A program made the position numbers and the translations under genes. Shown one piece after another: positions 20,506-30,640 of a stretch of 64,000 nt of DNA. The notes under the pieces were generated by a model, which made no database searches, had not been told where the DNA came from, and saw only the letters and a list, made by a program, of their open reading frames with translations. Position 1 is the first letter of the stretch; each line of letters opens with the position of its first letter. Origin of the DNA: Heliopora coerulea (Eukaryota; Cnidaria; Anthozoa; Scleralcyonacea; Helioporidae); contig JASJOG010000094.1 of NCBI GenBank assembly GCA_030142905.1, positions 496,001 through 560,000 of the forward strand, written 5' to 3'.

Positions 20506-23500
20506 CTGAGAAAATTAAAGAGATTGACAGTTAAGAATAAATATTTACTGTACGTAGCAAGTAATGTTTGTCAGGATGATGAGCAGATGAGGGACATATC
20601 TCGCAGAGAGTTTAATAAGTATTTGTGCAAAACATTCCCACGAAGCTACTTCTTTACAGAAAATGTTTAGAATCGCCAAAGATAACAAGACTCTTCAGTT
20701 TGTTGTTCAATCCATTTACGTTAATGATTTAATAAATTTACCATGTTTTATCATGAATCCGTGAATTTCAGTTGTAAGTAGAGTGCAACAAGCCTACGAA
20801 AATTCTATTCTATTACAAAATGACTTGTCAAATTCGTTGAATTTATACAAAAAACTATTGACGTTTATTACAAACTGACCAAGTTTATAATATTACAGTA
20901 ACACAACTCACTCTCGTTTTCGATGAGCGGTAATCAATTTGGGCTTCGCACTTGCTGACAATACCCTGACAGATAGCTCGGGCACACTGTCAGATTGTTA
21001 CTTATAAAATTATAAGCGTAGTGCGCACGCCCTATATAGTTTGGCTGGTCTCATATACTCTCAGAATACAATACAGCGTTACACAATAATTTTTTTCAAC
21101 GCGATTAAGCTTAAATGCTGTTCGCTTGTGGGTTCGTGTGTTTAAACTGTATTTCAGTTAAAAGTACCGTTAGCACGTGTTACATATCAAATAAAGTTAA
21201 TACAATGAGCGTGCTTCGGTAGAGTTTGTACAGACCCTGCGCTAACGTTAATATTGTCTGTCTCTTATGTTCTTTGTGCAAAGTCTAACGTTTGCGACTG
21301 CCTCATCAACATTTGAGGAAAGCGCATTTCGAACAAACGAACCCCAATAAGTTACTGAATTCTTCATATAATGCCATGATGACCTCCATTTCTATTGTTC
21401 TCAAGTGGAGATTTAATGCCTAAATTGCCTCATCAGCATGCATACTTTTACTAGTTTTCCCTCGTTCATCATGGTATAAGAAACTAATACCATGACATGT
21501 AGGGAAATGAGTGATTAAATGTCCCCAAAAGCCGAGGGAGGTTTGTGAAAGTCCCTCGGGCTAACGCCGTCGGCACTTTCCCAAATCTCCCTCGGCTTTC
21601 GGGGACATTTAATCACTAATTTCCCTCATGTCGTGGTATTACTGATAATAAGTAAGAAACTATGGATCTGTTACTTTCTTGGTATTGTGGAAACTATATT
21701 GACATGATAGATGAACGATCGTCAAGTCCTATCCTCAGAGAAACGATTTCTGAACCCCAGACGGGGATCGACCCGCAACCTTCTGATGACCGGTGTGACG
21801 CTCTAACCAATGAGCTACCAAGACTCAGATGGAGAGCCAAGGTGTAAGTTCGACATACAGTATGTCTCAAAAGTGAGTACACCCTTCTGATTTTTAAGAA
21901 AAAGTAATTTTTTTCACAAATAAAACAGACATAATAAACAAGATCTTAGATGTAGTAATGTACAATCCAATGTGATCTTTTATTTATATTCAAATATTAG
22001 AAATATTTACACGCAACGTGTCTGTGGCTAGCTTTGTAAAATGGTATTGTTTCAAAAGTGATTACACCCCTGACAAGGTCATCTGAAAAAACGTTTAATT
22101 TGGGGCTCTTTAGTCATTCTTAAATTATCACATAACGTATATCGTTGCATTTTGATAATAGTGAAACGCTTGATTACCTTCAGTGACTATGTTAGCTTTC
22201 ATAAATTGGTGATTTTATGCATATTTTTAGTACTTCGACCGTCTTGGTCATTGGGTTCAGTCATGGCACCACATGGTAAAGAATTGTCGCTTGATCTTAC
22301 GAAAACTATTATTTTAATGCATCAGGAGAAGCAGGGATACATTAAAATAGCCAATACATTAAAATTCAGTAAAAGTACTGTGGCAAAAATTGTACAAAAT
22401 TATAAGAAGAGTGGTATACTTGTAGCCGTGAGTGGTCGTTCAGGTCGACCAAGAAAATTATCAGTCCGATCAGAGCGTTACGTGGCTACAGTGGTCGATC
22501 AAAACCCAAGGGAGAGTGCTCCCAATCTCGCTAACGTTGTCTCTGAGGCTACCGGTATTAGTGTTTCAACTTCAACTGTACGACGTACCCTCCATCAAGT
22601 AAACCTACACGGTAGACGACCTCGCAAGAAGCCTCTTTTAAAGCCGACACACAAACTAGCCCGTTTACAGTTTGCACAAGAATACAGCGATAGAGCAATG
22701 TCAATTTGGGAGTCTATATTGTGGTCAGATGAGACCAAAATAAATCTTTTTGGTTCTGATGGCGCGAAAAATGTGCGGCGTCACCCTGGGGAAGAGTATA
22801 GCGAGAAAAACCTGGTACCTACCGTTAAACTTAGTGGTGGCAGCTTGATGGTTTGGGGTAGTACGAGTGCCCAGGGTGTAGGCGAACTTCATTTTATAGA
22901 AAACATCATGAATGCAGACATGTACTGCAAAATTTTGAATACAAAAAATGATGCCATCCTTGAAACGCCTTGGCAGAGGAAAAATTATTCAACATGATAA
23001 TGACCCCAAGCATTCCGCTAGAGTCACATCTGCTTTCTTAAAGAAAAAGAAAGTAAAGGTACTTGATTGGCCAAGCATCTCACCCAATCTAAATCCTATT
23101 GAGCACTTTGGAATGTGCTTTAACGTAAAGTTGAACAACGCAAGCCCTCAAACATTGCGTAGCTAAGGGACGTTATTACCTTAGAGTGGAAAAATATTGA
23201 ACCAAGCACTTGCACTAATCTAGTCCATTCAATGCCATAGCGCCTGGCAGCTGTTATTAATAATCAAGGCTCACACACAAAGTATTGAAGGAATATTGAC
23301 ATAAAAAGAAGCTTTATACCCTGACCCTTGTGAGGGGTATACTCACTTTTGAAATGGAACCATTTAACAAAATTAGCCATATATAAGTTATGTGTAAATA
23401 TTTCTATTATCTCAATATCAATAAAAGATCACAACTGATTGTATGTTACTATATTTAAGACCTTCTTTCTTACTTTTGTTGTATCTGTGAAAAAATTACT

Positions 23501-26500
23501 TTTTCTTAAAAATTACGAGGGGTGTACTCAATTTTGAGACATACTGTATATGTGTGACCTAAGCGGAAGCCACTGTATATTGATAATGATATAGATGAAA
23601 TTTATATGTTAGATGTATGACAGCTGATGTATGGTGTATGTGAGTATATATAATTTTACACGTCTGTTGAAGAGGGTCCCATGCATTAAGCATATCTAGT
23701 GGTAAACTTAACTCCTGCAGCTCGACTATTTAGAGATTCTAAAGAATAAAACTTAATAATAGTTTTGTTAGTATAAAAACTGTACTGTTGTCATTTTCAT
23801 TTCATGTTAGATAACAGAGACCAATGATCCCATGTGAATTCGAGAATAATTTGTGCCTTATAAAACAAATAGAAAACAGCCTTCGTGTCCCTGTGCTGTA
23901 ATAAAAGCATAAACAACGCCTTTTCAAATGGAAAATTTCCTGAAAACACTCGGATACACCTTATGTATCCATTAGGCGTTTTCTGATTGAAATTACATCA
24001 TTCATACGTCTGTTGCAGAACTCAGATACTTAAGCAATTTACTGTTTCTTAAAAAAAACTACATACCATACAAAAAAGCTTAGAAGGGCCAAATTTAGTT
24101 CGCGGTAAATGAGATCAACTTTTTCGGTATGCAGATGGTAATAAGTAAAGGAATTAAGTTTGATATGACATTACTTATACCAAAGACGTTAATAACCAAG
24201 TGCTTGGATAAAAATGTTAATTTTTTTTCCTCTTCTGGGTACGGTCGTCGCATAACCAAAAGACAATCATGCGCCGATGGAAGATGTTTCAGTTTGAAGG
24301 CTAAATTACCAGAGAGGAGAAATAAGGGATTTTGGAGCCATACATTCCTCAACAAAATTTTACTTTATTTTTAGAGTTCCTGATAAGATAAACTTAATTG
24401 CCGGTTCATGTAAATTTTGAAGCTTTTCTGTGATTTTGATTTGCAAAAATCACCTATCGTGTTTCCTAAAACCTCGTTTCTTCTCACCTCCTTCAACTGA
24501 TTTTGTTCTTCCCTTTTCCTTTTCCTACATCTTCTCGCTGAGAGTTTATTTCGTTCTCTTCGGATTTGTCGCTGTGTTTCATCCTCATAAAAATACTATA
24601 GCAAATACACATCGAGGTATGAATGAATAACTTTCTTTTGTCTTTCAGTCAGATTGGTTGTAGTATGATCTGCTATTACTGTTTATAGTTTAGTTTCTCA
24701 TATCAACAGTTACCTATAAGAACAATTACCTATGTCACCAGAAATACCCTGAAATATTTATAAATCCTGATGGCCCAGTTATACATATGTAGTCTTGAAT
24801 GTTGGATAAATAACATACGTTGTGCATTGCATTTTCAGATTTTCAAGCGTAACAGTTCTGCGTAACCGTTTTGTTTTTGCGCTTGAACTATCGTTCTTAA
24901 ATCAGTTTTGAATCTCTGTGACCTACCGTTGGCTCGGCAACTTTATTCTCTTCTTTATTGAGACAAATTTTTTCCAATCCTAGCACTTCCCTTTTGAAAG
25001 AAATCGCGGTTCGTAGCTTCTTCTTCACAGAACTTTCCTCCTCTATTCCACTTTGATTTGGCTAAAAGGAGTCAAGAAAGTGACATACATTCATCAAGTT
25101 ATCCATTAATACATGCATACATCAAACTTTTCTGGATTAAATACATACACGTACACCTACACATACACATATTCATATACATAAACATATACATATACAT
25201 GTACATATATGAAGGACATTCAATCAAGAATTTATAACTTGTAATTAAAAACTTCTGCTGCCCATCACTTTTAACTATGATGTATATGCTGCATATGTTA
25301 GCTTTGTTGGCTGTAGTTGACATCAAGCAGTGCTTCTCTAGCCATAAACTCCTAAACGGACACTAACGGTTTAGCGGTGGTGAATTGCACTAGGCCCTCT
25401 TATATAAAACACTTATCAGCGACAAAAAATCCACTATTTTTTAACTTTATCGTAAAGATACCATAGCAATCCGAAATTACACGACGTGTTTTCGTTTGAA
25501 TAATCAGACGGACACTTACCATAAATCGGCTGCGAGGTTTCGTTAAAACGGTTCAACAGCATGATATAAAAAGTTAAAAGGTTAATAACTGCCGTGACTG
25601 ATCTCAAAGAATTCCAACTTTCGAGCAAATACCCTCCATCGGGAAAGAAAGTTAGAGTAAGTGCTTGTGAAACTATGCCGGATAATAAATTTGGATTTGA
25701 ACCCAAAAAGAACGGCAAGAAAAAGTGCCAGCTGGTAATGATGAATTTTGTTTAAGGGCGCTGTGTACCAGACAATGACGAATGTTTTGTTGCGCCGAAA
25801 GGAAATCAGTGGATTATCGGTGAAAATAGACTAGGTCTTTCTTTTACCACATACATATTTCTATTCCCCTGGGGACCCTAGGGGTTTAACCCGATGCCAG
25901 TCTGCTTATCATCGCTTAAAAATAGCAAAATGACTTCCTTGTCGTTACCTAGTCGTTGATTTGTTTGATTTTGTTTCTCGCATTTCATTGGTTAACTTTC
26001 TATCACATGACTCCTTTTCGTATAAAACCTAGCCTAGCTGCTACTCCTATTTCAGAACACATTTCTTTCCTGACGAAGGGCCTTTACTCGAAACGATGGA
26101 ATTCTTTGAGATCAGTCACGGCAGCTATCAACCTTTTAACTTTTTTACCTCATTTATCACGGTCTACACAGTATTCTATTCTTAAGATATCAAAAATTTG
26201 TTGTTGCAGTCAAAGCTTGTGACTTCTTTGGTAAAAGAGAAAGCGTCTTTTGGTGGTATATTCAGTGGGTATGAGACGGCTGAGAATAGCAAATAAACAC
26301 TTAGCTAATTTATAATTGTAAGTATTGATAGCAACGACGTAAATCCTGGGTGGATCGGGGAAATATCCCCCCTCTTTTTGGACAGAGGGGGATACAAATG
26401 TAATTATCCCCCCCACTTTTTGCAAAGTTCATGACAACTGAAGCCTAATTTCTATTCCTTCGGCGCTTATGGTTCCATGTTTACCTTTACGATTTTACGA

Positions 26501-29500
26501 TATAACCTTTTTCAGCCCCAATTCTTACCTAGGTATTGTTGGTTCGAATACATGACAAATTATGAAAATTTGCCAAGTTATTTCACAGTCCGATTGTTCT
26601 TCTTTGGGCGCCATTTTGTAAACAATGAGAAATACTTTGTTTAGTCATACTATAACGTCTTTATTGCTGCATGGAGGAAATGCATGGCTTCGTTTCGATT
26701 GAAAAATAAGGTATGAATGTTGTTCCAAAGAAACAATCTCAGAATGCCTGGAAAAGGCATTTCATAAACATTAGATTTAAAAAAAGGAAAAAAACAACTT
26801 TCAGAGGTAATGCTTTCACGTCACTTGGCCGCTCCGTCCCCCCCCCCCTTTTAGGAAGCGATTGTCGCCCTTGATTGATAGAGGATATTGTGGGTGTAAG
26901 AGGAGGTGCTTCATTAGGTTCTCGGTGTTTAAAATAGCAAATGACTTCCCTGTCTTTACCTAGTCATTGATTTGTTTGTTTTTGTTTCTCGCATTTCATT
27001 GGTTAACTTTTTATCACATGACTCCTTTTCGTATAAAACCTAGCCTATCTTCTACTCCTATTTCAGAGCACATTTCTTTCCTGACGAAGGGCCTTTACTC
27101 GAAACGTTGGAATTCTTTGAGATCAGTCACGGCAGCTATCAACCTTTTAACTTTTTTACCTCATTTATCACGGTCTACGCAGTATTCTATTCTTAAGATA
27201 TCAAAAATCTATTGTTGCAGTCAAAGCTTGTGACTTCTTTGGTAAAAGAGAAAGCGTCTTTGGGTGGTATATTCAGTGGATATGAGAGGGCTGAGAATAG
27301 CACATAAACACTTAGCTAATTTATAATTGTAAGCATTGATAGAGGATACTGTGGGCCTAAGAGGAGGTGCTTCATCAGGTTCTCGGTGTTTAGATAATTT
27401 CGATAAACCATAAAATCTCGCTGGCTGTGAGCCTTTAGGATAAATACTTTGAAATGTACTTTCATCTAACGAGCCCTGATTTTTCAGTTTTCTAATAAAG
27501 CGTTGAAGTTTAGCTTCTCTGTATAACGTAGGATCCTTAGTTAAATGTTTTAACTTAGCTCGATTATACACCATTCAATAAAAGAAAAACTGAAAAACCA
27601 ATAAGACTGTACGCATCTCAAGAATGAACTAGCTCACATGGCCCAAAACTCCTCTTACAGTCCAACTCCAACCGATCTTAAAAAGTATAATATGGCAAAG
27701 GACATCAGAAATAACAAGAACATTCTTACTCAAACCAGATATGGAAAGTGGAATAGTCATCTTGGACCGTCAGGTATACAAGGACTCGTGTCTAAAAATA
27801 ATTAATAATCAAACTAAGTTCAAATATGTAATTAAGGATCCTACGTTATACAAAGAAGCTAAATTTCAATGCTTTCTTAGAAAACTGAAAAATCAGGGCT
27901 CGTTAGATGAAAGTACATTTCAAAATATTTATCCTAAAGGCTCACAGCCAGCAAGATTTTATGGTTTACCGAAATTTAATAAACACCGAGAACCTAATGA
28001 AGCACCTTCTCTTAGACCCATAGTATTGTCTATTAATGCTTTCAATTATAAATTAGCTAAGTATTTATGTGCTATTCTCAGCCCTCTCATACCCGCTGAA
28101 TATATTTTATTCTTATAACAACATGAAATATGCTATTGACGTAACACGCTGCTTGACAAACCGTTATAAAGTTAATGACGTAGTTTACGCCAACTAGACT
28201 TGAAGTAGTTCTCCAACTGAAAAATGCGCCTGCCAGCTTTCAAAATCATCTTAAAGATATCACCGTAAATAGTAATCGTGAAAAGTTTCTTCTCGAAATT
28301 TCAACGTTGAGGTAAACGTCACACTGCGTATGCGAAGCGAGAATTTAGGACGACGCTATTTAAGTGGCAAATCCTAGCAAGACTCGGTAAGATCAGCTAA
28401 AAGACAGGGTTTGACGTCAAGACAAATTAAAAGAAAGGCTTTAATGTCATAATCTTGGCAACCGCAGAAAAATCCTGCCTGGTTTGTTGAGTTTATGATG
28501 GCAAAGAAGCACTCGACTAACTCCTTCCATATACGTCCAATCTAATGGCCAATCCTACTGTGAAACTTAAAAAACCAGTTTCAACATTTATTTAAACGAG
28601 ATTTTAGATAAAACTTTACTCGATTTCTCATTGCTATTGTACTTTTACGTCAAACTTAATTGAAAGCTATTAAGGAGGACTTTCCGTTGGAAATTCCCAT
28701 GGTTTACTGCCAAAGTTGAGATGATAAGAATACGATTTATTTCAAAACCGGTTTACTAAAACAGTTTTTAAACACGCGTTTGAGCCATGGTTTGAACGGG
28801 GTATGGGTTATGATAATTTATAATTACTTAGAATTACTCGGTCTTCTTTGTTATGTTTCGATGTCGCGAAAGCAATCATCAGCAAGGACGGATTCTTTCT
28901 ACCCGGGAAAGCTGTTATACAATGACCGCTCACATATTTTGAAACACTTCTAGACAACGGTGGAAAACAGCGAAGAAACGTCTTGCAAGATAAAAGGCAA
29001 TGTTGACAGAAAGTGGTTATGACAATGAAACATGCATTAAGCTAGATGCAAAAAGTTCCATCTCATCCCTATTGTCTTTGATGCAGTTTTGGTAAACTCT
29101 ACCGTAATGAAAATGTTTTACAAACATTTTCATGAAGGTAGAGTTTACCAAAACTGGGCTGCATTATGTATGGCCGAAAATATATTTGTATGGCCCAAAA
29201 CCTGGGCTGTATTGGTCCGTGAATATGGTTTCTGAGTATTCCTCCACGGCATATGGCTGTCCTAACAATTAGCTATGTAATATAAATTAGTGTGGAAGAA
29301 CATACAGACTCGATTGAATATGATCGGGTCTCTAACGCAAATACTGCCGACATAAGTAATCACATGAATGGCTGGAGGTAGGTACAACGATCAAGTGGGA
29401 TAAGAGTCCAAAAATGCTAAAATTATCAACCTCAAAAAATAACTCATTGATTTTTAAAAAAAACTTGGAGAGAGATAAAAGAAATTAAAATAGAGTAGAA

Positions 29501-29665
29501 TTCTAACATGCGGAATTCCTAAACCACTGTTGTCGCCAGTTTACATGCAAAGAAAGATCTGCATGGCTCAATTTTACCTTATCACTTAAAAAGTACTCTG
29601 TATAATTACTAAGAACATATACTTACCATAGATGTATATCTGCACGAGGGACGAACTATTTCCAT
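20260..29665 (-). CDS. ATF3/JDP2/FOS-like bZIP transcription factor (gene 2), four exons
   Basis: Model: exons 29665-29627, 25061-24927, 24583-24488 and 20505-20260, all joined in phase 0, giving about 171 residues (13+45+32+81). Human ATF3 has 181. The protein would bind CRE/AP-1-type DNA as a dimer in the nucleus. The basic region RRERNKLSARRCRKRKR is followed by a zipper with Leu at five consecutive 7-residue steps. The intron between basic region and zipper lies at the same place and phase as in FOS and ATF3. The acidic and basic hinge exon carries V-K-x-x-L-R-x-A-I-x-x-K, as upstream of the ATF3 basic region. Introns contain Penelope repeats (intron 1), and a SINE, a foldback MITE and Tc1 (intron 3). 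Exons 2-4 are solid; exon 1 is tentative. Confidence 0.8.
20506..21484. other. bZIP intron 3, left part
   Basis: No gene seen. Matches 55629-56607 closely. Around 21420-21490 there are short CATGGTAT inverted words leading into the foldback MITE. Confidence 0.4.
21485..21641. mobile_element. Foldback MITE, TAATACCATGACATG termini
   Basis: Almost fully palindromic 157 bases: TAATACCATGACATGTAGGG at the left and its near-complement at the right, with inner arms GATTAAATGTCCCCAAAAGC and GCCGAGGGAGG. Duplicate at 56608-56763. No coding capacity; the stem would be about 70 bp. Confidence 0.8.
21690..21857 (-). repeat. tRNA-derived SINE, family 1, split by Tc1
   Basis: Head at 21828-21751 (minus). 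The SINE body continues at 23549 (TATGTGTGACCTAAGCGGAAG) after the Tc1 element. Copy B (56840-57010) has it uninterrupted. Confidence 0.75.
21858..23546 (+). mobile_element. Tc1-like transposon with IR/DR termini
   Basis: A 1689-base element bounded by TA duplications (21856-21857 and 23547-23548). Copy B shows the empty site (TA at 56978-56979). The terminal inverted repeats are about 210 bases, starting CAGTATGTCTCAAAA at both ends. Each contains two transposase-site-like direct repeats: outer GTCTCAAAAGTGAGTACACC (21864-21883; 23519-23540 on the right) and inner TTTCAAAAGTGATTACACCC (22050-22069; about 23334-23352 on the right). This is the IR/DR layout known from Sleeping Beauty-type Tc1 elements. 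Confidence 0.93.
22152..23290 (+). pseudogene. Tc1 transposase, frameshifted
   Basis: First frame 22152-22997 (a plausible start is MAPHGKELSLD at 22263): paired-like helix-turn-helix (IKIANTLKFSKSTVAKIVQN), a GRPRK hook, a second HTH, and catalytic WSDETK. A frame change near 22970 leads to 22948-23166 with QHDNDPKHSA and SPNLNPIEHF, giving a DD34E triad by count. A second change near 23160 leads to EWKNIEPSTC...LVHSMP, an in-frame TAG at 23240-23242, then RLAAVINNQG. All catalytic residues are kept but the frame is broken at least three times, so this copy is non-autonomous. Its termini look able to be mobilised in trans. Confidence 0.9.
23549..24487. other. bZIP intron 3, right part
   Basis: SINE tail at the left, then unremarkable AT-rich DNA matching about 56980-57947. 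No gene seen. A 30-base palindromic word around GGATACACCTTATGTATCC lies near 23950-23985. Confidence 0.4.
24488..24583 (-). CDS. bZIP basic-region exon, gene 2
   Basis: A 96-base, 32-codon exon between AG (24585-24584) and GTGAGAAG (from 24487). It reads DETQRQI, RRERNKLSARRCRKRKR and EEQNQLKE. The N-x-L-S-A-R-R-C-R core carries the Asn, Ala, Cys and Arg positions that contact DNA in AP-1/ATF proteins. It ends exactly at the conserved FOS/ATF3 intron, right after the first zipper Leu. The duplicate at 57948-58043 differs only by Asp1 to Gly and one synonymous change. Confidence 0.93.
24927..25061 (-). CDS. bZIP hinge exon, gene 2
   Basis: A 135-base exon with acceptor CTTTTAG (ending 25062) and donor GTAGGT (from 24926). 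It reads PNQSGIEEESSVKKKLRTA... ending KVAEPT. Same length, frame and splice sites as 6012-6146 and 58382-58516. The sequence upstream of the basic region is short and charged; KKKLR...AISFKRE may be a nuclear localisation or activation segment, which is inference. Confidence 0.85.
25135..25210. repeat. (TACATA)n microsatellite
   Basis: Imperfect ACATATAC run inside bZIP intron 1. Duplicate at 58597-58666. Confidence 0.9.
25434..25740 (-). mobile_element. Penelope-like terminal repeat fragment, minus
   Basis: Minus-strand copy of the terminal sequence seen in plus orientation at 25956-26222. They share WNSLRSVTA and INLLTF frame words and the GCTCGAAAGTTGGAATTC block. Diverged from the tandem units. 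Duplicate at 58889-59195. Confidence 0.65.
25923..27233 (+). mobile_element. Penelope-like element tandem units (1.3 copies)
   Basis: A unit starting at 25923 repeats at 26935 (period 1012). Copy B has three starts (59378, 60386, 61394; period 1008). Each unit has a terminal segment with CTGACGAAGGG...CTCGAAACG, and ends in a minus-oriented scrap of Penelope RT (KHREPNEAPP near 26905-26935). Tandem, partly overlapping copies with internal terminal repeats (pLTRs) are typical of Penelope-like elements. Confidence 0.75.
27221..27574 (-). pseudogene. Penelope-like RT fragment, minus
   Basis: A 117-codon frame with DPTLYREAKLQRFIRKLKN, then ARFYGLSKLSKH, then PLRPTVSSINAYNYKLAK, the N-terminal RT motifs of Penelope-like elements. 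It ends in the reversed terminal repeat, with no catalytic domain or GIY-YIG nuclease. Head to head with 27640-28118. Duplicate at 61680-62033. Confidence 0.8.
27640..28118 (+). pseudogene. Penelope-like RT fragment, plus
   Basis: Starts in a region reading MAQNSSYSPTPTDLKKYN and RNNKNILTQ, then after a frame change ESGIVILDRQVYKDSC, DPTLYKEAKFQCF, ARFYGLPKFNKHREP, LRPIVLSINAFNYKLAKYL, and stops at 28118 before the catalytic RT motifs. It forms a large inverted repeat with 27221-27574. The duplicate at 62100-62575 has a further frame break near 62380. Confidence 0.8.
28119..29083. other. bZIP intron 1, upstream part
   Basis: No gene seen. The part from about 28700 is an old duplicate of 47440 onwards (shared GGTATAGGTTATGATAA-like words). 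A CRE-like TGACGTCA at 28412-28419 is TGACATCA in copy B. Confidence 0.4.
29084..29156. repeat. Near-perfect 73-base hairpin
   Basis: Arms CAGTTTTGGTAAACTCTACC and complement (20 bp), a 3x3 internal loop, then ATGAAAATGTTT and complement (12 bp) around a 3-base loop. Conserved at 63544-63616. It could be a foldback element remnant, a cruciform site or, less likely given the tiny loop, a small-RNA hairpin. Confidence 0.7.
29627..29665 (-). CDS. Candidate bZIP first coding exon, gene 2
   Basis: Reads MEIVRPSCRYTSM and ends at GTAAGTATATG (donor from 29626), phase 0, matching the hinge exon at 25061. The diverged paralogue at 48346-48384 gives MEIVRPSCRWASV with donor GTATGT and the same 13 codons. 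Two in-frame stops a few codons upstream of that paralogue's ATG suggest that translation starts at this Met. The frame is also open upstream here to an AG at 29766-29765, so a longer exon (to 29764) is possible. Confidence 0.5.
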
Positions 29666-30011
29666 CACGGAGATAACCTTTACTATAAGCAAGTCTGTTG
29701 CCAACTCTGCTTCTGGTTTCGTTTCCTCCAACGTTTCCTGAACTCTGTATGTCAGACGGAAAAACTAAGTGACCCTCTCTTGTGGCCGATAGGCCATTCT
29801 CCAATTACCTTTCGTATTTATTTTCAAACGAGGCAGGGTAGTAAAGTTTTCATATGGAATTTAGTTTTTATTTGCATTAGAATTAAATTTAATTTTCATA
29901 TGAAAGGGTTTGAATCAGGCCTCGTTTCGATGCGAAGGGAAAAGGTAACTCGGAAACGGCCTATTCATTCTCAGACTGAAAACAGATTTTACAATAACTA
30001 AATTACACGAT

Positions 30012-30019
30012 TGACGTCA
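30012..30019. promoter_or_regulatory. Perfect CRE/ATF site TGACGTCA
   Basis: Palindromic ATF/CREB-binding octamer about 350 bases upstream of the candidate bZIP ATG at 29665. ATF3-type genes are known to be autoregulated through such sites. The diverged paralogous position near 48567-48574 reads TGACGACT. A single octamer could be chance. Confidence 0.4.
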
Positions 30020-30329
30020 ATTGCTGCTTGTTATATGGCTTGACCTCTTGAAACATGTTTACATAAAACCTACAAGCTTTAACATTAAGTGAAATGTGTT
30101 GAAACGTACTTCAACTACAGTTGTACATCTGTGAATGTAACGTATACCGTCGGTATCCTGTAAAGAATTTTAGGAAATTATACTTTTCCTCTTTTTAACT
30201 CGTTATTAATGTCTCTTGCTGAGATTGAAAGTGGTGTATCCATTGAGATCACAAAGAATTATTACACACAGTATTTTGACTCTACTCGCCTGCAAAGGTC
30301 GCACGTGAGCCATTTTAGACTATACAAGT

Positions 30330-30640
30330 CTTCTTTGTAAAAATCGCCAAACGTTGTATTTAGCCACGCAATTAATTATGTAACACGCCCTTGCGCGAAT
30401 GACGGTGTATTTTTCGTTCGTATTATTAAATGAAGTGTACATACAGTTATCAGTTTCCTCACCGAACCAAGCCGAAAAGTATTTGTATTTTAGCAAAGGA
30501 AACACGTATATCGGCCTGTTCCCTTATCCAGTTTCCTGTGCATTTGTTGAGGCTCATTTTAAATTTGCTCATCACAAGAAGTCTCATGTACGGTCCACTT
30601 CAGAGGTCAGACGTGCTACAAAGCGAACATAATGCAATGT
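30330..30640. repeat. Single intergenic module, old duplicate
   Basis: Contains GTACATACAGTTATCAGTTTCC and related words of the module described at 17110-18340. Lies upstream of the bZIP first exon. Confidence 0.45.

Larger units (their letters stand above)
17321..29541. repeat. Segmental duplication, copy A, right part
   Basis: Colinear with 52448-64000. The offset is about 35127 bases at the left edge and drops after a Tc1 element present only in A (21858-23546), then rises after an extra 1008-bp Penelope tandem unit present only in B. The comparison is cut by the window end; 29541 is the A base matching 64000. The block holds the zipper, basic and hinge exons of a bZIP gene in both copies. 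Confidence 0.93.

Noticed and set aside
25099..25326. 75-codon frame with MYMYMYMFMYMNM run
   Set aside because: Translation of a TACATA microsatellite.
29586..29804. 72-codon frame MENGLSATREG... as the bZIP first exon
   Set aside because: At the donor it is in phase 1 and does not match the hinge exon; the diverged paralogue conserves another frame (MEIVRPSC), which is in phase 0.
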